The notes under the pieces: generated by a model
What the model was told of the DNA's origin: nothing
Databases searched by the model: none
What the model saw: the letters and a program-made list of their open reading frames with translations, nothing else
Made by a program: the position numbers and the translations under genes
Shown: positions 1-7,480 of the stretch, piece by piece
Position numbering within the stretch: the first letter of the stretch is position 1
How the letters are laid out: each line of letters begins with the position of its first letter
Source: Mesorhizobium terrae
GTDB lineage: Bacteria; Pseudomonadota; Alphaproteobacteria; Rhizobiales; Rhizobiaceae
DNA length: 64,000 bases
Assembly: GCF_008727715.1 (NCBI RefSeq)
Contig: NZ_CP044218.1
Coordinates: 5,315,501-5,379,500, forward strand
Reading direction: 5' to 3'

Positions 1-2473
1 AACGCTCGCGCAGCAGCGTCTCGCGGATGACCAGCGGGTCGAAGGGCGAGATGAAAGTGCGCACCGCCATGCGGTCGACCGGCGGCGTGGCGATCAGCGA
101 CAGTTCGCGCACCCCGGTCAGCGCCAGTTGCAGCGTGCGCGGAATGGGCGTCGCCGACAGCGTCAGCACATGCACATCGCTCTTCAGTTCCTTCAGGCGT
201 TCCTTGTGCTTGACGCCGAAATGCTGCTCCTCGTCGACGATCAAAAGACCGAGGCTCTTGAAGGAGATTGCCGAGCCGAGCAGCGCATGGGTGCCAACGA
301 CGATGTCGACGGTGCCGTCGGCGATGCCCTTCTTGGTCTCGGCCAGTTCCTTGGCGCCGACCAGCCGCGAGGCCTGGCGCATCTTGACCGGCAGGCCGGA
401 GAAGCGCTGCGAGAAGGTCTTGAAATGCTGGCGCGACAGAAGCGTGGTCGGCACCACCACCGCCACCTGGAAACCTTCCATGGCGGCGATGAAGGCGGCG
501 CGCAGCGCCACCTCGGTCTTGCCGAAGCCGACGTCGCCGCAGATGAGGCGATCCATCGGGCGGCCGGCGGACAAATCCTCGGTGACGGCGTCGATGGCCG
601 ACTGCTGGTCGTCGGTCTCCTCATAGGGGAAGCGCGCGGCGAACTCGTCATAGAGCCCGTCGGCCGGAACCATGGCGGGCGCGGCGCGCATCTGGCGCTC
701 GGCGGCGATGCGGATCAACTGGCCAGCCATGTCGAGCAGGCGGCGCTTCAGCTTCGCCTTGCGCGCCTGCCAGGCGCCGCCGCCCAACTTGTCGAGCGTG
801 GCTTCCGCCGAATCCGAGCCGTAGCGCGACAGAAGCTCGATGTTCTCGACCGGCAGGAACAGCCGGTCGTCGCCGGCATAGCGGATTTCGAGGCAGTCGT
901 GCGGGGCGCCGGCGGCCTCGATGGTCTTCAGGCCGACGAAGCGGCCGATGCCGTGGTCGGCATGGACGACGATATCGCCATGCGACAGCGAAGCGGCCTC
1001 GGCGATGAAATCGGCGGCGCGCTTCTTGCGCTTGGAGCGCCGCACCAGGCGGTCGCCCAGAATGTCCTGCTCCGCGACGACGACGAGCGCGTCGGTCTCG
1101 AAGCCGGTCTCCAGCGGCAGCACGGCGAGAGCCGCCTCGCCCGGCGCCAGTTTTTCAACCTCGGCCAGCGACGCGACCGGCTTGAAATTGCCGAGATGAT
1201 GTTCGGCCAGGATCTGGCCGAGACGGTCGAGCGAGCCTTCGGTCCAGCCGGCGACGACGACGCGGCGTTTGGCGGCGCGTTCCTCGGCGATGTGCTTGAC
1301 CGCCACGTCGAAGACATTGGCGTTGGGGTCGGCACGCTCCTCGGCGAAAGAGCGGCCGGCGCGCGAGCCGGCGTGGAATACCTTGCGGCCGCCGGCGTCC
1401 GGCGCGTCGAAAGGCGTGAACTCGATCGCCTCGCGTTCGCCGGTCGCGGCCTTCACATCGTCGGGCGCCAGATACATCAGCCCCGGCGCCACCGGCTTAT
1501 AGGGAACCGCGTCCTTCAGCGCCGCGTCGGCCTGCTTGCGGCGTGCCTCGTAGTGATCGACGATCAGGTCGTGCCGCTCGCTCAGCGCTTCGTGCGCAAG
1601 GTGATCGAACACCACCGGCGCGTCTGGCAGGTAGTCGAAGACCGTTTCCAGCCGCTCGTAGAAGAACGGCAGCCAGTGCTCCATGCCGGCGAAACGACGT
1701 CCCTCCGAGACCGCCGCGTAAAGCCCGTCGTCGCGCGACGGGGCGCCGAAAGCTTCGATGTAGGAACGGCGGAAGCGGCTGATGGTTTCCGGCGTCAGCG
1801 CCACCTCGCTCATCGCCTGCAGCGACATCGACTTGCGCTGGCCGCTGGTGCGCTGGCTGGCGACATCGAAGCTGCGGATCGATTCCAGCGTGTCGCCGAA
1901 GAAATCGAGGCGCAGCCCTTCGCTCCAGCCCGGCGCGTAGAGGTCAAGAATACCGCCGCGAACCGCGAATTCGCCGACATCGCGCACCGTCGGCACGCGC
2001 TCGAAGCCGGAATTCTCCAGCCGCGAGATCAGCTTGTTCATGTCGACCTGGTTGCCGGGACGGGCATGGAAGGTCTGGGCTTCCAGCAGTTCGGCCGGCG
2101 GCATGCGCTGCAACAGGGCGTTGACGGTGGTGAGCACGATGGCACGGTGCGGTTTGCGCGCCAGAGCAACCATCGCCGCCAGTGCATCCAGCCGGCGCGC
2201 GGCGGCGTCGGAGCCGGGCGAGACGCGATCATAGGGCAAACAGTCCCAGGCCGGCAGTTCGAGCACCGGCAGGCCGGGCGCGGCGAAGGCAAGCGCCTCG
2301 ACGATGGTCGGCAGGCGTTGACCGTCGCGGGCCACGAACAGCACCGGGCCGTCGGGCGCGATCTCGCTCGCCGCCTGCACCAGCGCGAAGGCCTCGAAGC
2401 CGTCGGCGACGCCGTCGACGATAAGGGAAGTAGCGCGGCCCTTCGGCAGACCGATTTTGGGGATCAGAACCAT
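1..2473 (-). CDS. mfd: transcription-repair coupling factor Mfd (C-terminal part beyond window)
   Basis: Mfd removes RNA polymerase stalled at DNA lesions and recruits UvrA for excision repair. The window holds the first ~824 residues; the rest lies past position 1. The N-terminal UvrB-like part is seen in the first ~350 residues. The helicase Walker A, GDVGFGKTE, lies near residue 650, and motif II, DEEQHFGV, near residue 745. The start at 2473 opens MVLIPKIGLPKG and lies 19 bp after the sdhE stop, so the two are probably cotranscribed. The same stretch has a long open frame on the plus strand, which is a high-GC antisense shadow. The family assignment is secure. Confidence 0.96.
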   Translation of the reverse strand, partial: MVLIPKIGLPKGRATSLIVDGVADGFEAFALVQAASEIAPDGPVLFVARDGQRLPTIVEALAFAAPGLPVLELPAWDCLPYDRVSPGSDAAARRLDALAAMVALARKPHRAIVLTTVNALLQRMPPAELLEAQTFHARPGNQVDMNKLISRLENSGFERVPTVRDVGEFAVRGGILDLYAPGWSEGLRLDFFGDTLESIRSFDVASQRTSGQRKSMSLQAMSEVALTPETISRFRRSYIEAFGAPSRDDGLYAAVSEGRRFAGMEHWLPFFYERLETVFDYLPDAPVVFDHLAHEALSERHDLIVDHYEARRKQADAALKDAVPYKPVAPGLMYLAPDDVKAATGEREAIEFTPFDAPDAGGRKVFHAGSRAGRSFAEERADPNANVFDVAVKHIAEERAAKRRVVVAGWTEGSLDRLGQILAEHHLGNFKPVASLAEVEKLAPGEAALAVLPLETGFETDALVVVAEQDILGDRLVRRSKRKKRAADFIAEAASLSHGDIVVHADHGIGRFVGLKTIEAAGAPHDCLEIRYAGDDRLFLPVENIELLSRYGSDSAEATLDKLGGGAWQARKAKLKRRLLDMAGQLIRIAAERQMRAAPAMVPADGLYDEFAARFPYEETDDQQSAIDAVTEDLSAGRPMDRLICGDVGFGKTEVALRAAFIAAMEGFQVAVVVPTTLLSRQHFKTFSQRFSGLPVKMRQASRLVGAKELAETKKGIADGTVDIVVGTHALLGSAISFKSLGLLIVDEEQHFGVKHKERLKELKSDVHVLTLSATPIPRTLQLALTGVRELSLIATPPVDRMAVRTFISPFDPLVIRETLLRER

Positions 2474-2492
2474 GGTCGTTTCAATGTCGGGC

Positions 2493-2795
2493 TTAGAATT
2501 CGATCGTTTGGCGCGACGCCAGGATCTTTTGCAGGATCGGCAATCCGGTATCGGCCGGCACCGGCTCGCCACCGGTCAGCCAGGGCATCAGCACCGTATC
2601 GGAGATTTCGAGGAGCCTTTCATATTGGTCAATCTCGTCGGCGGTCAAGGCGGCGATCTCGCGCTCCGCGAAGTTGCCGAGAATCAGGTCCACCTCAAGC
2701 ATGCCGCGATGCCAGGAACGGAACAGAAGTTTCTTGCGGCGCGGGTCCAGATGCTCGTTCGTCCGCTCTGCATTCAATGCTGTCGTTGCGGTCAT
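2493..2795 (-). CDS. sdhE: FAD assembly factor SdhE (succinate dehydrogenase assembly factor 2)
   Basis: SdhE helps attach FAD covalently to the flavoprotein subunit of succinate dehydrogenase in the cytoplasm. The 100-residue product is the normal family size. It carries the signature RGMLEVD at residues 30-36, which contains the conserved RGxxE motif that contacts the flavoprotein. I start it at the internal methionine (2795, MTATTALNAE) because the 29 residues upstream in frame are low in family character and would run into the intergenic region. It reads into mfd. It diverges from the peptide-radical SAM cassette with a 216 bp gap. Confidence 0.92.
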   Translation of the reverse strand: MTATTALNAERTNEHLDPRRKKLLFRSWHRGMLEVDLILGNFAEREIAALTADEIDQYERLLEISDTVLMPWLTGGEPVPADTGLPILQKILASRQTIEF

Positions 2796-2915
2796 GGTGG
2801 CGGCGTCCCTCACTGGCAGGGGCGATATAGCGTGGATAGGAGGCGGTGTCAGCCTCGCAACGCCTGACCGCGTACGGCTCATGCCAGCAACTGCCCAATC
2901 GGCCGCTTGGCAGGC

Positions 2916-2939
2916 CGACTGTGACCGCGCTCACAGTCG
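2916..2939. promoter_or_regulatory. perfect palindrome with TGTGA-N6-TCACA core (CRP/FNR-type operator)
   Basis: Two 9 bp arms (CGACTGTGA and its exact complement) are separated by CCGCGC. The inner TGTGA-N6-TCACA equals the classical CRP half-site consensus and spacing. It lies in the gap between the divergent sdhE and the small peptide gene, 72 bp before the peptide start, so it could control either. That a CRP-family protein binds it is inference. The same symmetry could instead form an RNA hairpin. Confidence 0.5.
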
Positions 2940-3011
2940 TGCCGGCGATTTTCTGGTCATCTGCGCCAGCAAATCAGCCGCATCCGTCTCACAGCAACAG
3001 GGAGTATGAAC

Positions 3012-3269
3012 ATGGTCAAGGCAACCACCATCAAGACACCCAGTAAGACCGCTGTTTCCAGCTTGAAAAGCACAGACGTCAAGTTCGGCGACAGTTTTAT
3101 CAGCGACCCGTCCAAGGCCCTGAAGGCCAAGGGCCTGGTCATTTCCGACGCCGAGGCATCACGGCTTTCACGCGAAGTCGAAAAGCTGAGAGCGCGCCCC
3201 GGTGGCGGCTTGGCGGGGTCGGCGGCCGCTGAAACCGAAGTCACCGTGTCGGTCGGCGTCAAGTTCTGA
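3012..3269 (+). CDS. putative RiPP precursor peptide (85 aa) next to radical SAM maturase
   Basis: A small basic peptide with no cysteine and no tryptophan. Residues 1-24 are Lys/Thr/Ser rich. Residues 25-60 look like a helical leader (FGDSFISDPSKALKAKGLVI followed by a charged helix) and loosely recall nitrile-hydratase-type or Nif11-type RiPP leaders. A glycine-rich hinge, RPGGGLAG, spans residues 62-69, and a short tail, SAAAETEVTVSVGVKF, ends the protein. Start: GGAG at 3001-3004 lies 7 nt before the ATG at 3012 but only 1 nt before the ATG at 3006, so 3012 is preferred. The next gene encodes a cobalamin-type radical SAM enzyme, which suggests a precursor/enzyme pair. No function is shown by the peptide alone. 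Confidence 0.72.
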   Translation: MVKATTIKTPSKTAVSSLKSTDVKFGDSFISDPSKALKAKGLVISDAEASRLSREVEKLRARPGGGLAGSAAAETEVTVSVGVKF

Positions 3270-3281
3270 CCGACGCTTAAG

Positions 3282-3306
3282 CCTGGCCGGCGAAATTCCG
3301 GCCAGG
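3282..3306 (+). promoter_or_regulatory. strong hairpin between peptide gene and maturase gene
   Basis: Perfect 9 bp arms, CCTGGCCGG and CCGGCCAGG, enclose a 7 nt loop, 12 bp after the peptide stop. No T-run follows, so it is not a classical terminator. It could protect the peptide mRNA 3' end or cause partial termination, giving more precursor than enzyme. That role is inference. Confidence 0.5.
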
Positions 3307-3339
3307 TCAAGAGAACCCGGCATCCGTCCGTCGTCCCAA

Positions 3340-3370
3340 GCCTTCCGCGCCGCCAGCCGGTGCGGAAGGC
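3340..3370 (+). promoter_or_regulatory. second hairpin just before the maturase ribosome binding site
   Basis: Perfect 9 bp arms, GCCTTCCGC and GCGGAAGGC, enclose a 13 nt loop. The hairpin ends about 15 nt before the GCAGG ribosome binding site of the radical SAM gene at 3397. It may dampen readthrough or translation of the enzyme gene. Only the inverted repeat itself is certain. Confidence 0.4.
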
Positions 3371-3396
3371 TTCGCCAAAAACCGCGCAGGTGCACA

Positions 3397-5268
3397 ATGT
3401 TCGACGCTGACTATAGAATGGCCGACATCCTGGTGATCGTGCCGCCCTTCGCCAGCCCCGACCGGCCGGCACTCGGGCCCCATGTGATCGCGGCGCGCGC
3501 CGAACAGGCCGGCTACCGGGCAAAGGTTCTCTACGCCAACCTCTCTTTTGCCGGCCGCATCGGGGTGCGGCGCTACCAGAAACTTTGCGGAACGCCCACC
3601 GGGCTCCTGATCGGGGAGCGGATCTTTGCCCGTGCCATGTTCGGAGCGCGGGCGGACCGCCGCATGGAACCCGAGGTCGAACGCGCCATCGCCGACGCGA
3701 CCGGTCCGTCGGTCGTCACGCTCGACTGGCTGCAGAATGCGGCCGAGCAATGGACCGATGCCTTTGCCGACAATCTGGCGAAGATGCCGGCGCGGATCGT
3801 CGGCTTCAGCACCGTCTTCGAGCAGACGCTGGCGGCACTATCGATCGCTAAGCGAACCAAGGCGGCCGCGCCGGACAAAATCTTCCTGCTCGGCGGCGCC
3901 AATGTCGACGGCATCATGTCGGAAGGCATCCAGCCGCTCGCAGGCTCGATCGACCACATCTTCTCGGGCGAGAGCGATGTCACCTTCGTGAATTTCCTCG
4001 ACGGCCTGCATGAGGCGAAGCCGACCCCGGACAGGATCATCCGGGGCGAGCCGCTGGAAGCGCTCGATGAATCGCCGACGCCCGACTATGACGACTATTT
4101 CACGCAGCTGGCGCAGACCGTGGGCTGCGACATCCATCCCGACGGGTTGCGCCCCGAAGAAATCTGGCTGCCCTACGAAACCAGCCGCGGCTGCTGGTGG
4201 GGGGCGAAGCAGCATTGCACCTTCTGCGGCCTCAACGCGAACGGCATGCAGCACCGCCAGAAGTCGGCCGAGAAGGCATTCAGCGAGCTCACCGAACTGG
4301 TCGCCCGGCACAAGGCGACGCGGATCATGATGGTCGACAACATCATGCCCCATTCCTATTTCTCGACCCTTTTGCCGGAGCTGGCCAAGGCCGAGAACAA
4401 GGTCGGCATCTTCTACGAGCAGAAGGCCAATCTTTCCTTCCAGAAGATGAAACTGCTGAAGTCGGCGGGGGTCGAGCGCATCCAGCCCGGCATCGAATCG
4501 CTTGCGACCTCGGTGCTGAAACTGATGCGCAAGGGCAGCACACTCAAGATCAACCTCGACTGCCTGCGTTTTGCCCGTGCGCTGGGCATTGAGGCGGCAT
4601 GGAACCTGCTGACCGATTTCCCCGGCGACGAGGACGCCGCTTATGAAGCGACCGCCAAGCTGATCCCGCTGCTCCAACACCTGCAGCCGCCGGTAGGGGT
4701 CGGCCAGCTCAGCATCGAACGGTTCAGTCCGTATTTCGACAAGCGGGACGACTACAAGATCACCAATGTCCGTCCCATACCGGCCTACGGGCTGGCCTTC
4801 CCGGCGATCGAACGCGCCGACGACATGGCCTATCATTTCATCGGCGACTACGATTCCAGCCTGAGGCGAAGACCCGACCTTGCCCGGCGTCTGGGCGACG
4901 GCGTCGCGGCCTGGAAGGCGGCGTGGGCGCCGGACCGCACCATGCCGGTTTTGTGCGTTCTCGACCTGTCGCCCGGCCGTTATTTGATGATCGACACCCG
5001 CGCCTGCGCCCATGTCGACGCCGAAATCCTCAACGAGGCAACCATGGCGGCTTATCTCTCCGGGATCGGAGAGGACGCCGTTTTGAAGCGCGCACTGGAT
5101 TGGGGCTATCTGCACGACGACCACGGGCTGCTGTTGCCGCTGGCAACCGCGTCCGAAAATCTGTTGGAGCGGTTTGAAACGCGGGCCGGCGCGGGCAGAT
5201 GCGACCCAGCTTCGGCTGGTCCGACGCAGACAGGGTTCGTGATGCCCAAGGGAGCGACAGCACCATGA
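3397..5268 (+). CDS. B12-binding radical SAM RiPP maturase, probable C-methyltransferase (RiPP maturation radical SAM protein 1 type)
   Basis: The N-terminal ~160 residues look like a cobalamin-binding Rossmann domain (MADILVIVPPFASPDRPALG). The radical SAM core follows with the cluster motif CWWGAKQHCTFCGLN, cysteines at 266, 274 and 277, an expanded Cx7CxxC spacing that I recall as typical of this family. Later core strands are seen in RIMMVDNIMP and GVERIQPGIESL. A family-type C-terminal domain follows (YLMIDTRACAHVDAE). Relatives act on ribosomal peptides, often C-methylating unactivated carbons, here presumably the peptide encoded 127 bp upstream. Start at 3397 has GCAGG 6 nt upstream; the ATG at 3418 is an alternative. 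The last ~20 codons lie in an inverted repeat, so the extreme C-terminus may be acquired sequence. No transporter or protease gene is adjacent. Confidence 0.85.
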   Translation: MFDADYRMADILVIVPPFASPDRPALGPHVIAARAEQAGYRAKVLYANLSFAGRIGVRRYQKLCGTPTGLLIGERIFARAMFGARADRRMEPEVERAIADATGPSVVTLDWLQNAAEQWTDAFADNLAKMPARIVGFSTVFEQTLAALSIAKRTKAAAPDKIFLLGGANVDGIMSEGIQPLAGSIDHIFSGESDVTFVNFLDGLHEAKPTPDRIIRGEPLEALDESPTPDYDDYFTQLAQTVGCDIHPDGLRPEEIWLPYETSRGCWWGAKQHCTFCGLNANGMQHRQKSAEKAFSELTELVARHKATRIMMVDNIMPHSYFSTLLPELAKAENKVGIFYEQKANLSFQKMKLLKSAGVERIQPGIESLATSVLKLMRKGSTLKINLDCLRFARALGIEAAWNLLTDFPGDEDAAYEATAKLIPLLQHLQPPVGVGQLSIERFSPYFDKRDDYKITNVRPIPAYGLAFPAIERADDMAYHFIGDYDSSLRRRPDLARRLGDGVAAWKAAWAPDRTMPVLCVLDLSPGRYLMIDTRACAHVDAEILNEATMAAYLSGIGEDAVLKRALDWGYLHDDHGLLLPLATASENLLERFETRAGAGRCDPASAGPTQTGFVMPKGATAP

Positions 5269-5288
5269 TAGAACCCTGTCGGCGACGG
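5221..5288. repeat. imperfect inverted repeat overlapping the 3' end of the radical SAM gene
   Basis: Arms of 18 bp (5221-5238 and 5271-5288) match at 16 positions, including 10 perfect bases GACAGGGTTC / GAACCCTGTC, around a 32 nt centre. A small CCAGC-TTCG-GCTGG tetraloop hairpin sits just before it at 5206-5219. This resembles a dispersed intergenic palindromic element that has grown into the end of a gene. Copy number elsewhere in the genome cannot be judged from here. Confidence 0.5.
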
Positions 5289-5371
5289 ACAGTCGGCCCC
5301 ACTTGCAGTTCCCTGTGGTGCCGGCTGCATACGGCTTGCGCAAACAGCGGGTTCCGCGCTTATTGCAGGCC

Positions 5372-7480
5372 ATGCGCCCTTCGCTGCTCGATCCGTTATT
5401 CTCGCCCATCACCGCGCTTGCCGGCGTCGGGTCGAAGGTCGCCGCCCTGATCGAAAGGGTGGTGCCGGCCGATCTTGGCGACCGTGACGCACGCGTCGGC
5501 GATCTTCTGTTCGTCCTGCCCAATACCGTCATCGACCGGCGCAACCGGCCGGGTATCGCCTATGCGGCCGAGGGCGCGATCGTGACGCTGGATGTGCGCA
5601 TAGACCGCCACCAGCCACCGCCGCGCGGCAACAAATCGGTGCCCTACCGGGTCTACGCCCATGACGATACCGGCGAGATCGCGCTGACCTTCTTCCATGC
5701 CCATGCCAGCTATCTGGAAAAGGCGATGCCGGAAGGCGAACAGGTGGTGGTGTCGGGCCGCATGGAGTGGTTCAACGGCCGCCCGAACATGGTGCATCCC
5801 GACCACATCGCTCTGGCCAGCGAAGCCGGCAGCCTGCCGCTGGTCGAGCCGGTCTATCCGCTCACCGCCGGGCTTTCGACAAAGGTGTTGCGCCGTGCCA
5901 TCGGCCAGGCGGTGGGCCGCGTGCCGACGATGCCGGAATGGCAGGACGGCGCCTTCATGCGACGCCATACTTTTCCGGCCTTCACTGCCGCGCTCGACCG
6001 CGTGCACAACCCCGAAAGTCCACTCGATGCCTTGCCGGACAGCGTCGCCTGGCGTCGGCTTGCCTATGACGAATTCCTTGCCGGCCAGGTGTCGCTGGCG
6101 CTGGTGCGGGCCCGCGTCAGGAAGCTTTCCGGCCAGCCGCTGACCGGCAGCGGCGCGATCCTCGAACAACTGCGATCCGCCCTGCCCTATTCGCTGACCG
6201 GTTCGCAGGAAACGGCGCTTGCCGAAATCCTGTCCGACCTTGCCGCGCCCGAACGCATGCTGAGGCTGCTTCAAGGCGATGTCGGTTCCGGCAAGACAGT
6301 GGTGGCGCTGCTTGCCATGGCGCACGCGGTCGAAGCCGGCGGCCAGGCAGCACTGATGGCGCCGACCGAAATCCTGGCACGCCAGCACCTCGCCACCATC
6401 CAGCCGCTGGCGGAGAAGGCCGGCCTCAGGACAGCCATCCTGACCGGACGCGAAAAGGGCCGCGAAAGGACCGAGACCTTGGCCGGTCTTGCCGACGGCA
6501 CGATCGACATCGTCGTCGGCACGCATGCGCTGTTCCAGGAGGCCGTCGCCTTCAAGAACCTGGTCTTCGCGGTGATCGACGAACAACATCGCTTCGGCGT
6601 GCACCAGCGCCTTGCCATCACGGCCAAGGGCGACGCACCCGACATGCTGGTGATGACGGCGACGCCGATCCCACGCACGCTGGTGCTGACCGCCTTTGGC
6701 GACATGGATGTGTCGAAACTCACCGAAAAACCGGCGGGACGGCAGCCGATACGAACCGTGACTTTGCCCCTGGAGCGGCTCGACGAACTGGTCGGCCGCA
6801 TCCGCGACGCGGTGGCGGAAGGCCAGAAGATCTACTGGATCTGCCCGCTGGTCGAGGAATCGGAAGAGATCAAGCTGATGTCGGCGGAAGATCGCTTCGC
6901 CTCGCTGAAGCCCGTCTTCGGCGAGCGGATCGGCCTCGTGCACGGCCGCATGAAAGGGGCCGAGAAGGACGAGGCGATGCGCGCCTTCAAGGAAGGCGAG
7001 ACACGCGTTCTGATCGCCACCACAGTGATAGAGGTCGGCGTCGACGTGCCGGACGCCACCATCATGGTGATTGAGCACGCCGAGCGCTTCGGCCTTGCCC
7101 AGTTGCACCAGTTGCGCGGCCGCGTCGGGCGCGGTTCGAAACCGTCGAGCTGCGTCCTGCTCTACAAGGACCCGCTCGGCGAAACGGCTAAACGCCGGCT
7201 GTCGGTGATGCGCGAGACCGAGGACGGCTTTGTCATCGCCGAGGAGGACCTGAAACTGCGTGGCGAAGGCGAACTGCTCGGCACGCGCCAGTCCGGTACG
7301 CCGGGATTCCAGGTGGCGCGCATCGAGGCGCATGCCGATCTTTTGGAAGCCGCGCGCGACGACGCAAGGCTGATCCTGACGCGCGACCCGGAATTGCAGG
7401 GCGAACGTGGGCAAGCGCTCAGGTTGCTGCTTTATTTGTTCGGGCGCGACGAGGCGGTGCGGCTCTTGCGGGCCGGCTGA
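5372..7480 (+). CDS. recG: ATP-dependent DNA helicase RecG
   Basis: RecG remodels stalled replication forks and branch-migrates recombination intermediates. The 702-residue product is the normal length. The N-terminal wedge/OB region is seen in residues ~60-160. Walker A, GDVGSGKT, is at ~302-309, motif II, DEQHRFG, is near 402, and later there is QLRGRVGRG. The start MRPSLLDPLFSP at 5372 fits the family; the 23 in-frame residues upstream do not. It sits beside sdhE and mfd, with the peptide cassette between. Its last 49 bp overlap the convergent DUF502 gene. Confidence 0.96.
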   Translation: MRPSLLDPLFSPITALAGVGSKVAALIERVVPADLGDRDARVGDLLFVLPNTVIDRRNRPGIAYAAEGAIVTLDVRIDRHQPPPRGNKSVPYRVYAHDDTGEIALTFFHAHASYLEKAMPEGEQVVVSGRMEWFNGRPNMVHPDHIALASEAGSLPLVEPVYPLTAGLSTKVLRRAIGQAVGRVPTMPEWQDGAFMRRHTFPAFTAALDRVHNPESPLDALPDSVAWRRLAYDEFLAGQVSLALVRARVRKLSGQPLTGSGAILEQLRSALPYSLTGSQETALAEILSDLAAPERMLRLLQGDVGSGKTVVALLAMAHAVEAGGQAALMAPTEILARQHLATIQPLAEKAGLRTAILTGREKGRERTETLAGLADGTIDIVVGTHALFQEAVAFKNLVFAVIDEQHRFGVHQRLAITAKGDAPDMLVMTATPIPRTLVLTAFGDMDVSKLTEKPAGRQPIRTVTLPLERLDELVGRIRDAVAEGQKIYWICPLVEESEEIKLMSAEDRFASLKPVFGERIGLVHGRMKGAEKDEAMRAFKEGETRVLIATTVIEVGVDVPDATIMVIEHAERFGLAQLHQLRGRVGRGSKPSSCVLLYKDPLGETAKRRLSVMRETEDGFVIAEEDLKLRGEGELLGTRQSGTPGFQVARIEAHADLLEAARDDARLILTRDPELQGERGQALRLLLYLFGRDEAVRLLRAG

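Noticed and set aside
128..2830. A 900-codon open frame on the plus strand opposite mfd and sdhE
   Set aside because: Its translation is low-complexity Arg/Gly/Ala/His with no family motif, while the opposite strand encodes unmistakable Mfd and SdhE. High-GC antisense shadow.
5266..5400. Short frame starting MIEPCRRRTVGPTC between the radical SAM gene and recG
   Set aside because: Lies in the inverted repeat and continues into recG in a wrong frame; no ribosome binding support beyond the repeat sequence.
3838..5544. Long minus-strand frame opposite the radical SAM gene and the start of recG
   Set aside because: No motif, runs across two real genes; shadow frame.
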